Origin: Pseudomonadales bacterium
Lineage (GTDB): Bacteria > Pseudomonadota > Gammaproteobacteria > Pseudomonadales > Azotimanducaceae
NCBI GenBank assembly: GCA_028281005.1
Contig: JANQKS010000052.1
Span: 20,078-84,077 of the forward strand
Reading direction: 5' to 3'
DNA: 64,000 nucleotides
Shown here: positions 57,602 to 64,000 of the stretch, one piece after another
Numbering within the stretch: the stretch's first letter is position 1
Layout: each line of letters starts with the position of its first letter
Position numbers and translations under genes: made by a program
The notes under the pieces: model-generated
Seen by the model: the letters and a program-made list of their open reading frames with translations, nothing else
Told to the model about the DNA's origin: nothing
Databases searched by the model: none

Positions 57602-58696
57602 ATGGCCAAGAAGCAATACCAGACCCAAACCGGCGCCCTTGTCATCGAACAACACGAATCCCGGGTGCTGGCTGACAACCCACTGGGAGATCCCCATTGC
57701 CGAGCATTGCACGTTTATTTGCCGCCACAATACAACTTACCGCGTTCCGCCAAACGCCGCTTTCCGGTGCTGTTTGACCTGGTCGGATATACCGGCTCTG
57801 GCCAATCCCACACCAATTGGCGCAATTTTGAAGAAAACGTCCCTGAAAAGCTGGACCGACTCATCAACAGCGGACGTATGCCGCCCAGTATTGTGGTGTT
57901 CCCAGATTGTTTTACCGCCTTGGGCGGCAATCAGTACATCAATTCAAGCGCCATCGGTAAATACGCGGACTATCTGACCAAAGAACTGGTGCCGTTTGTG
58001 GACAAACAATTCCGCACGCTGGACGAACGTGAGCACCGCGGCTGTTTCGGCAAATCCTCCGGCGGCTACGGCGCCATGGTGCACGGGATGAAATATCCAG
58101 GCACCTGGGGTGCGGTGGGCAATCATTCGGGAGATGCGTATTTCGACTTCATTTATAAAGCTGAATGGCCGCCGGTGTTAACCGCCCTGCAAGCCTTCAC
58201 TGCGCCCGCGCGCAAAGCAGGCGCCAAGCGCGGCATCGCTAAGCAGACCAAACCCGGTACGGACGATGGTCGCATACGCCGCTTTCTCGACTATTGTTGG
58301 TCTACCGAGCATTTGTCCGGGGCTGATATCACCACCCTGATGATGGTTTGCATGGCCGCAACCTACGACCCTGACCCGAAAGCGCCGAATGGCTTCCGCC
58401 TACCTTACGACTTGGAAACCGGCGAACTGATCGAGCGCCGCTGGCAGGCTTGGTTGAAACACGACCCGGTGCACATGATCGAGAAATACAAGGCCAATCT
58501 GAAAACGCTGCGCGGGTTGTTTATCGACTGCGGTTGGCGCGACCAATACCACATTCACTTCGGCAGTCGGCAAATTGCACGGCAGTTAGACAGATTCAAA
58601 ATTAGCCACCGCTACGAGGAGTTTGACGGCACCCACAGCGGGATCGACCATCGCATGGACGTGAGCTTACCCTACCTTGTAAAAAAACTGAGTTGA
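57602..58696 (+). CDS. esterase of the PF00756 (esterase D) family
   Basis: 364 residues from ATG 57602 (MAKKQYQTQTG); a longer upstream frame is less likely. Nucleophile elbow GKSSGGYGAMVHG near residue 155 (GxSxG), acid Asp in the FIDCGWRDQYH region and His in DGTHSGIDHRMDVSLPYL near 345. Similar in layout to S-formylglutathione hydrolase and enterochelin esterase relatives, without a signal peptide. Divergent from the coiled-coil gene. Convergent with the next gene with only 6 bp between. Confidence 0.85.
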   Translation: MAKKQYQTQTGALVIEQHESRVLADNPLGDPHCRALHVYLPPQYNLPRSAKRRFPVLFDLVGYTGSGQSHTNWRNFEENVPEKLDRLINSGRMPPSIVVFPDCFTALGGNQYINSSAIGKYADYLTKELVPFVDKQFRTLDEREHRGCFGKSSGGYGAMVHGMKYPGTWGAVGNHSGDAYFDFIYKAEWPPVLTALQAFTAPARKAGAKRGIAKQTKPGTDDGRIRRFLDYCWSTEHLSGADITTLMMVCMAATYDPDPKAPNGFRLPYDLETGELIERRWQAWLKHDPVHMIEKYKANLKTLRGLFIDCGWRDQYHIHFGSRQIARQLDRFKISHRYEEFDGTHSGIDHRMDVSLPYLVKKLS

Positions 58697-58702
58697 GCCG
58701 CG

Positions 58703-59638
58703 CTATTTCAATACCGCGGCGAGCATGTCGTCAAGCGATGTTAGAGATGGCATGTCTAAAGCTTGTAGCGCGGCTTGTGGATCTACCACATCATCGTGGT
58801 CTAACACTTCCAGCATGGCTCGGGTAAAAGGCGGATTGGCCACCACAGCAGATAACACGCCGGCTACCGCCAGCCCCAAACCTAATGGCAAGGACACTAC
58901 ATTGGTACCATGGACTCCACATACAGCCGCGGCACGCTCGGTGAGTGCACGTCGACTTAACACTTCAGGGCCACCCAAATCCAGCGACGCATCCACTTGC
59001 AGATGCCCCGCCGCAATGATGGCGGTAACCACGTCACCTGCGTAGATAGGTTGCTCTTGGCTGTCCGCGCGGAAGGTAAAACTACGCTTTTTACGCGCCC
59101 GCGTGGCCAGGGCGAAGCTGGCGTAATCGCCTTCACCCAACACCATCGGTACGCGCAAAACGCAAGCCGGCAAGCTGTCTTGCATACACAACGCTTCCGC
59201 CCGGCCTTTGGACGCTAAGCAAGCATTTGCGGACGTGGGTGTGGAACCAACAATCGACAGGTAGGTAAGGTGCGTGACTGGTGTGCCTTGCAGTGCTTCT
59301 AACAAAGCAGCTGTGCTTTCTTCATGGGCTTCGCGGTAACTGGCGGCCTTGGTTTCCTTGAGAATACCCACCAAGTGCACCGCGCGTTCGCACCCTTGTG
59401 CGGCAGCGCGCAACGCATCCACATCTGTGTAACTCAGCACACGAATTTGTAAGCGCTGCTGCTGTTCGGGTGTGAGCGATATGGATTCGATGGCCCCTTG
59501 AGCGCGCGCGCTGCGCACCACTGCGGTGACCCGATTATGAACGTCTTCCAACAAGGTGGAGATCAGCCTCTTTCCCAGGTTTCCATTGGCACCGGTAATC
59601 AGCCAGGAGTGTGATTGTGTGATACTGCTTTCCTGCAT
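58703..59638 (-). CDS. atypical SDR / NAD(P)-binding (NmrA-NDUFA9-like) protein
   Basis: 311 residues. N-terminal Rossmann motif LITGANGNLGKRLISTLLE near 13, AVHLVGILKETKAASYREAHEE near 90, TYLSIVGSTPTSANACLASKGRAE near 125 with a Tyr-less active site, typical of atypical SDRs such as NmrA and complex-I NDUFA9. C-terminal substrate region poorly conserved. Probably a redox sensor or assembly factor; substrate unknown. Confidence 0.83.
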   Translation of the reverse strand: MQESSITQSHSWLITGANGNLGKRLISTLLEDVHNRVTAVVRSARAQGAIESISLTPEQQQRLQIRVLSYTDVDALRAAAQGCERAVHLVGILKETKAASYREAHEESTAALLEALQGTPVTHLTYLSIVGSTPTSANACLASKGRAEALCMQDSLPACVLRVPMVLGEGDYASFALATRARKKRSFTFRADSQEQPIYAGDVVTAIIAAGHLQVDASLDLGGPEVLSRRALTERAAAVCGVHGTNVVSLPLGLGLAVAGVLSAVVANPPFTRAMLEVLDHDDVVDPQAALQALDMPSLTSLDDMLAAVLK

Positions 59639-59696
59639 TTTGCCTAATCATGAAGTAGCATAGCGCTATAGAAAACAATAACTCGGGGGCAAAGTC

Positions 59697-60140
59697 ATGT
59701 GCAAAGCGTTACTGGTGCTGACCAGCGTCACTCTTGTCTGTGCGTGTTCGGTTCCGATGGGGCCCATCGCCGGGGGTGAACTGGATGGCACACCGACGCC
59801 TTGGCCGGATGACTGGCTATTTACCGACGAAATTGAAAACGTCCTCCTAGAAACCAATCCCAACGACCCTTATTCCGTGACCGTGTGGATGGTGGTCGAC
59901 AACAATCAGCCCTACGTGGCAGCGGCTAGCACCGAATCCCAGTGGGCCCGCAACATCAGCGAAAACCAAAACGTTGTTTTGTCGATTGAAGGTATGCTCT
60001 ACGATGCAGCAGCAACCAGCGTAACCACCAGAGAAGAATTGGATCGGGTCATCAATGCCTATCTGGTGAAGTACGAGATCGAAACCCAAGAAGACTTTGT
60101 CCAGGAAGGCGGTGTACTGTTCCGCTTAACCCAACGTTAA
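59697..60140 (+). CDS. lipoprotein with FMN-binding split-barrel-like domain
   Basis: 147 residues. Lipobox LVCAC gives a lipid-modified Cys at residue 17, so it is membrane-tethered. The mature part (about 55-140: SVTVWMVVDNNQPYVAAASTESQWARNISENQNVVLSIEGMLY) resembles DUF2255-type or pyridoxamine-oxidase-like barrels. GGGGGC precedes the ATG. Alone between an SDR gene and a CDP-alcohol transferase. Function unknown. Confidence 0.7.
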   Translation: MCKALLVLTSVTLVCACSVPMGPIAGGELDGTPTPWPDDWLFTDEIENVLLETNPNDPYSVTVWMVVDNNQPYVAAASTESQWARNISENQNVVLSIEGMLYDAAATSVTTREELDRVINAYLVKYEIETQEDFVQEGGVLFRLTQR

Positions 60141-60163
60141 CACCCACCTCCACGCTATCGACC

Positions 60164-60706
60164 GTGACGCAGCAGCAATGGTTCACATGGGCTAACCTGC
60201 TAACGCTGGTTCGCGTCGCCACGCTTTTGCCCCTTGTCTACAGCATGCTCCACGGCTTGTGGCTATGGGCCGCGGTGCTTTTCACTATTGCGGTTGTCAC
60301 CGATGTGTACGACGGCAAGCTGGCCCGTCGCTTGCAACAAACCAGCCCGTTGGGTGGATTGTTTGACCACGCAACGGACGCGCTGTTTGTGACGCTTGGA
60401 TGTTGGGCGCTCGCCCATATCAGCCTCATCAATTCTATTTTGCCGTGGTTGATACCCGCCGCCTTTGTGCAATATATGCTGGATTCCAAGGCCCTCTCCG
60501 GCGTTGCACTACGTATGAGTGCTATTGGGAGAAGCAACGGGGTGGCTTACTACGTTCTACTCGGCACCGGCATTGGCGCTGAGCTGCTCGGTTGGACTTG
60601 GTTGCGATGGCCCATCGCGGTATTTGGCTGGGTACTGGTGGTCACCACGTTGGCTTCCATGTTAGACCGTGCCATCACTCTGGTGCGTACCCGCTCACAG
60701 CGTTGA
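60164..60706 (+). CDS. CDP-alcohol phosphatidyltransferase family protein
   Basis: 180 residues, about five membrane helices. The catalytic motif D-x2-D-G-x2-A-R-x8-G-x3-D-x3-D is complete in DVYDGKLARRLQQ...GGLFDHATD near residues 47-71. It makes a phospholipid headgroup linkage at the inner membrane. Sequence does not distinguish PgsA-, PssA- or inositol-type acceptors; it is shorter than PgsA. GTG start. Confidence 0.85.
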   Translation: MTQQQWFTWANLLTLVRVATLLPLVYSMLHGLWLWAAVLFTIAVVTDVYDGKLARRLQQTSPLGGLFDHATDALFVTLGCWALAHISLINSILPWLIPAAFVQYMLDSKALSGVALRMSAIGRSNGVAYYVLLGTGIGAELLGWTWLRWPIAVFGWVLVVTTLASMLDRAITLVRTRSQR

Positions 60707-60739
60707 TGCCTCTGTTCGCAGCTTCACACCTTCATACTT

Positions 60740-61726
60740 TCACACCTTGTGGCGCTTTAACTCAACGCGGTTACCGGCGGGGTCTGTGAAATAAACGCTG
60801 GGGCCGATGCCTTGGGCCCCGTAGATTTCCCCCGCTGCTTGCGCCTCGACGCCCGCTTCTTGCAGATAGGCGAGTAATTGCTTTTCGTCATAAGGGTTGA
60901 TGCGCAGGCAGTAGTGATCCATGTTGGCAGGCCCCTGGGTGGGTGCTTGGCTACGAATAATATCTAAGAGGCTTTCGCCGACGCGGATTTGCCAAAGAAA
61001 ATCCCCCACCTCACGCTCCACCGGGGCATGGAAAAGACCACTGTAAAACTCCGCTAATTGCTGCGGTTCAGTGCTGCGTAACACGACGTGATCCAGCGCC
61101 ACAACTTCAAACGGTGCCGGTGTCCGCGGCCGGTTCGCCAAGCGATGCTCCACCAGCACGAGACGATCGTTACCCCAAAACAACTCATCATCAATCAACA
61201 ACGACGGCGTACCGAAGACACCACGCGCAACAGCTTGAGCACAGTTCTCTTCAAGTTGCTGCTGGGTTGCAGGATCAGCACAGGCCGCGTTAAAGGCCGC
61301 CATATCTAAACCTAACGTTTGCGCCACGCGCTCTGCCACTGCCTGGTCTAGCGGCCAAGTACCCCGAGCAAATACTTCTTCAGCCAAAGCCCACGCGTAA
61401 CTGCGAATATCACCCTGCTGACCCGCGGCAATGACCGCACGCAGCAGCAGTTCCACATCAAACTCCACTGCCTCAGGCTCTACAAACTGAATGCCGTAGT
61501 ACTCCGCCCAGGCCTTTGCATCCTGTTCGCGATAGGTCCAATCGTATTGTCCAGACTGAGGTGGCCCCTCAAAAGGGTCAGCACCGCGCAGCGCGCGTAT
61601 GCGTTTACCATTGACGGGAATCCATTCGAACTGCACACCATACCGTCGTTCGAGCTGGGGCACTTGAGACATGGACAGATAGGAGTAGCGACTGCCCGTG
61701 GAGAAGTAATAACTGAGTTTTTGCAC
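60740..61726 (-). CDS. DsbA-family (2-hydroxychromene-2-carboxylate isomerase-like) / glyoxalase fusion
   Basis: 328 residues from GTG 61726, behind GGGTGA; GTG 61744 and 61735 are alternatives. Residues 1-195 are a thioredoxin-fold kappa-GST/HCCA isomerase domain (LSYYFSTGSRYSYLS, GVFGTPSLLIDDELFWGNDRL). Residues 205-325 are a VOC/glyoxalase domain (LDHVVLRSTEPQQLAEFYSGLFHAPVE, VYFTDPAGNRVELK). Two domains known to act on aromatic or GSH-linked substrates in one chain are uncommon. A detoxification or aromatic-degradation step is inferred. Confidence 0.85.
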   Translation of the reverse strand: MQKLSYYFSTGSRYSYLSMSQVPQLERRYGVQFEWIPVNGKRIRALRGADPFEGPPQSGQYDWTYREQDAKAWAEYYGIQFVEPEAVEFDVELLLRAVIAAGQQGDIRSYAWALAEEVFARGTWPLDQAVAERVAQTLGLDMAAFNAACADPATQQQLEENCAQAVARGVFGTPSLLIDDELFWGNDRLVLVEHRLANRPRTPAPFEVVALDHVVLRSTEPQQLAEFYSGLFHAPVEREVGDFLWQIRVGESLLDIIRSQAPTQGPANMDHYCLRINPYDEKQLLAYLQEAGVEAQAAGEIYGAQGIGPSVYFTDPAGNRVELKRHKV

Positions 61727-61847
61727 GCTGGTCACCCTGCACACTTAAGTTGCGACTGATGGCTGTATATTACCCGGCTAGTCTCGCTGCTACACATGAG
61801 GCGTCAGTTGGGTGGGATGACAAGATAAGGCTAAAGTTGGGGGATCC

Positions 61848-61892
61848 ACTAGTGCTCAAACCACTTGAAAACTTAGGGTCAGCGGGTTTGTG
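61848..61892. mobile_element. isolated IS end (remnant)
   Basis: 45 bp identical except one base to 63887-63931, in the same orientation. That second copy borders a transposase end at the window's right edge, so this one is an abandoned IS terminus. No transposase code lies next to it. Confidence 0.6.
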
Positions 61893-61931
61893 CAATAATG
61901 GGTTGCACAGCGACAATTCATTTTCAATGAC

Positions 61932-62582
61932 ATGGTAACTAAAGCGTTAATGCGCACAGCCCCAATTGGGGTGTTGATCCTTTTCACCACTTTTTCCCAG
62001 GCTGAGGTGTACAAATGGGTTGATGAAGACGGCCAGGTTCACTTCAGCGACAGCAAACCCGAAACTACAACCGAAGTTGAAACGGTCACGCCAACGATTC
62101 AAAAACCGTCCTCCCAACCGGATGAAGGCGAACTGCGGCGGTTAGAGTATCTAAACACCCCACCGCCAAAACCCATTACTCAGAGCGAGGAGGCGACAGA
62201 AAGCACGCTAGACGCAACAAAGTGCCGCCGGGCACGCGTGGAATACGGCATTTTGCAGGAGGAGATGTCGATCTACTTCACGGAGTCCGGGCGGCTCAGA
62301 GCCCACTGGACCAACGACTATTATCGTGGCGAACGGAACTACATTTCCGATGAGGACCGTCCGAGTCTTGAGGACAAAGTGGTGGATGATCTTTATCGAT
62401 ACTGCGAAGACCCTCAAGATGATGAGGCATACCAGACGGTCTACAACGAGTTTGTAGACTCGGAGTGGTGCGAGGTACACAAGATCGCATTGCAAGCCGC
62501 CAATGATCCTGCATCCCGAACCGCAGACCACCACAAGGAGCGTCTTACGCGGCTCATCGCTGACACGTGTAAGCATCGTTAG
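61932..62582 (+). CDS. DUF4124 secreted protein
   Basis: 216 residues. Signal peptide (about 1-24, ending SQA) followed by EVYKWVDEDGQVHFSDSKPE, the DUF4124 domain, a low-complexity linker and a C-terminal helical part with four Cys. Periplasmic; function unknown. Starts about 40 nt after the IS remnant. ATG at 61950 is a possible alternative. Confidence 0.78.
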   Translation: MVTKALMRTAPIGVLILFTTFSQAEVYKWVDEDGQVHFSDSKPETTTEVETVTPTIQKPSSQPDEGELRRLEYLNTPPPKPITQSEEATESTLDATKCRRARVEYGILQEEMSIYFTESGRLRAHWTNDYYRGERNYISDEDRPSLEDKVVDDLYRYCEDPQDDEAYQTVYNEFVDSEWCEVHKIALQAANDPASRTADHHKERLTRLIADTCKHR

Positions 62583-62643
62583 AGCAGAGAACAGGCATGA
62601 GCGAGACCGACTTCCTCCTGGTATTTTCACAATCGGCGGCATA

Positions 62644-62865
62644 ATGATGGTTGTCCGCTACCGCCAGATACGTAATACGTCTGCAACCTGGATCATCTTT
62701 GCCATGGGGTTGCCGATGCTGTGCATGTTGGCCGCAAATCTTTGGCTACATACGCCGTTTTTGTATATCCTCGCGGTGGTCATGTTCTTGGCAGCTTTAT
62801 TCATCTCCTTCGCAATGCTGGCGCTCAAACTTGCCCGTTTCCAAACGGAGAGTGCACAAAAATGA
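62644..62865 (+). CDS. two-helix small membrane protein
   Basis: 73 residues from ATG 62644. Two hydrophobic segments (TWIIFAMGLPMLCMLAANLW and PFLYILAVVMFLAALFISFAML) separated by a short turn. No family recognised. Its stop overlaps the next start as ATGA, suggesting co-translation. Confidence 0.6.
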   Translation: MMVVRYRQIRNTSATWIIFAMGLPMLCMLAANLWLHTPFLYILAVVMFLAALFISFAMLALKLARFQTESAQK

Positions 62866-63422
62866 CGCGTACTGAGGGTGAACCAAACACACCGCATATG
62901 GACGCTCTTAGCATCGAAAACTGCCTAGGCATGAACGTGGACGAACGCAACGCCGCGTACCCTGTCCTGGCAGATGACCCATCACTCTGCTCGCAGCTGA
63001 TAGAACACATCGCAGCAAATGCAGGCTATCAGGGTGTTGCCTCCTGGTTTTTGAAACGACACCTAGAGACCGGCGGCCGGTTGAGTGGTGAACAGATCAA
63101 CCAGGTTTATGGAGCAGCGGAGCAGCTTGAGGATTGGGAGTCGATATTACATATCCTGCAATGCATCCCTTATCTAGGCATACCGGTCACTTCACGTGCA
63201 ACCGCAGAGCGCTTCGTTCGCCACAGCCTGCAACATGCAAACAAATTTGTTCGGGCGTGGGCCTACAATGGCTTTGCCGAGTTGGCGGATGTGTATGAGG
63301 ATCTGCAACTTGAGGTAGCCGAACTGCTAGAAACGGCAGCGCGCCAGGAGGCTGCGTCGGTCAAAGCGCGGATCAGACAGGTATCAAGACGCTTCAGTTG
63401 GGCGCCAGTATTGGCGAGTTAG
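62862..63422 (+). CDS. helical hypothetical protein, HEAT-like
   Basis: 186 residues from ATG 62862, behind GGAG at 11 nt. Almost entirely alpha helical, with helices paired as in HEAT or TPR proteins (FVRHSLQHANKFVRAWAYNGFAELADVYEDLQLEVAELLETAARQ). No signal peptide. Coupled to the upstream small membrane protein. Function unknown. Confidence 0.6.
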   Translation: MTRTEGEPNTPHMDALSIENCLGMNVDERNAAYPVLADDPSLCSQLIEHIAANAGYQGVASWFLKRHLETGGRLSGEQINQVYGAAEQLEDWESILHILQCIPYLGIPVTSRATAERFVRHSLQHANKFVRAWAYNGFAELADVYEDLQLEVAELLETAARQEAASVKARIRQVSRRFSWAPVLAS

Positions 63423-63474
63423 TGCCTAGTCGCACCATGGTAAGCTCCACCTTCCTTCAAGCGAACAACACTTC

Positions 63475-63891
63475 ATGAGAATCTTTCGCCCTGTTCTGCT
63501 CCTGAGCTTTGTAATGACGGTGGCGTCCGCCTCGGCACAGACGTCATCTTCCGCTCTAAACACGGGGGTAGTGCGCCAGTTTATGCATGCGTTTAACGCA
63601 CACGATGCACAAGCGATGGCTACTTTAGTCACCGACGATATCAGGTGGCTTTCCGTACGAGGGGTAGATATGGCCATCGAACTCGAAGGCAAAACCGCCT
63701 TAAGCGCTGGCATGGCCGAATACTTCAAAGCATGTACCAGCTGTCGTGCAGAGCTTCGCGGCGTGGTGTCGAGCAACGAACGAGTGAGCGCAGTAGAAGT
63801 CGCCCGTTGGCAATCCTCGCGCGGGCCCCAATCGCAGCAATCGATGGTGGTATATGAATTCTCCGACGGACTGATACGAGCGGTGTACTAG
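63475..63891 (+). CDS. SnoaL-like NTF2-fold protein truncated by an IS end
   Basis: 138 residues. Signal peptide 1-22 (ending ASASA), then the SnoaL/NTF2 fold (VRQFMHAFNAHDAQAMATLVTDDIRWLSV, GKTALSAGMAEYFKA, MVVYEFSDGLIRAVY). Family members usually continue for a few residues after this last strand. Its TAG stop is the CTAG of the IS end at 63887, so the natural C terminus has been replaced by the insertion. May remain functional, as only the last strand end is lost. Confidence 0.65.
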   Translation: MRIFRPVLLLSFVMTVASASAQTSSSALNTGVVRQFMHAFNAHDAQAMATLVTDDIRWLSVRGVDMAIELEGKTALSAGMAEYFKACTSCRAELRGVVSSNERVSAVEVARWQSSRGPQSQQSMVVYEFSDGLIRAVY

Positions 63892-64000
63892 TGCTCAAAC
63901 CACTTGAAAACTTAGGATCAGCGGGTTTGTGGGGTTTTTGGGCTAGACGGCGTACCGCCGATGGGGTTGGGCCCCATCAAGGTGCGCCAACAACGCCCAA
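63887..64000 (-). mobile_element. end of an insertion sequence with transposase C terminus
   Basis: From 63887 the DNA is an IS terminus: 45 bp shared with 61848-61892, then, on the minus strand, an open frame at 63943-63999 reading WALLAHLDGAQPHRRYAV and a stop, as a transposase C terminus. The element continues beyond the window. Family not assigned; the tail is too short. Confidence 0.55.

Overview
The window reads as chromosomal DNA of a marine-type gammaproteobacterium related to Pseudomonadales or the former Cellvibrionales. Three blocks have a Pseudomonas-like gene order: cysQ / HAD / hslR / hslO / pckA / gshA; hemB / ppx / trxA / rho; and hemY-hemX-hemD-hemC-algR-algZ / argH-lptM-lysA-dapF-DUF484-xerC-yigB / thrC / amtB-glnK / ubiK-comM. 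I placed the organism by gene order and protein motifs only. No rRNA, tRNA or CRISPR array was seen.

Layout. 1-9909: end of an unknown gene, a STAS-like protein, sulfur/PAPS recycling (cysQ), heat-shock proteins Hsp15 and Hsp33, PEP carboxykinase, glutathione synthesis, ACP phosphodiesterase, a quinone reductase coupled to dsbB. 9910-16557: a DnaA box and dyads in front of an orphan ParA, the ABC-F protein YheS, a highly structured convergent intergenic region with two 112-bp inverted-repeat elements, an ECF sigma/anti-sigma/PDZ operon and a TetR regulator. 16617-34379: heme synthesis, polyphosphate hydrolysis, thioredoxin, Rho, the AlgZ/AlgR two-component system, arginine, lysine and cell-wall precursors, XerC. 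34376-41250: HAD phosphatase, threonine synthase, nitrogen-regulated glnK-amtB with a sigma-54/NtrC control region and a porin-gene remnant, UbiK, ComM, cytochrome c5. 41296-49724: leucine catabolism (isovaleryl-CoA dehydrogenase, methylcrotonyl-CoA carboxylase) followed by an acetolactate-synthase-like enzyme and a class III aminotransferase. 49886-64000: mostly accessory genes: TPR protein, alanine racemase, cytochrome c4, a LuxR regulator fused to an alpha/beta-hydrolase that lacks its catalytic histidine, a 960-residue coiled-coil protein with a terminal helix-hairpin-helix domain, an esterase, lipid and redox enzymes, and small hypotheticals bounded by copies of an IS end.

Most striking observations. 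(1) The two elements at 13138-13249 and 13389-13500 each have 29-bp arms, unrelated between the elements, around a shared 54-nt core. In RNA the core forms two hairpins with ANGGAN hexaloops, the ligand form of CsrA/RsmA proteins, and the stems show compensatory changes. (2) A sigma-54 promoter with tandem NtrC-like dyads upstream of glnK-amtB first reads into an internally deleted outer-membrane-protein gene. (3) The LuxR/alpha-beta-hydrolase fusion looks like a sensor built from a dead enzyme. (4) A secreted gluzincin-like peptidase sits between trxA and rho. (5) An IS at the right edge has clipped a SnoaL-like gene, and the same IS end recurs 2 kb upstream.
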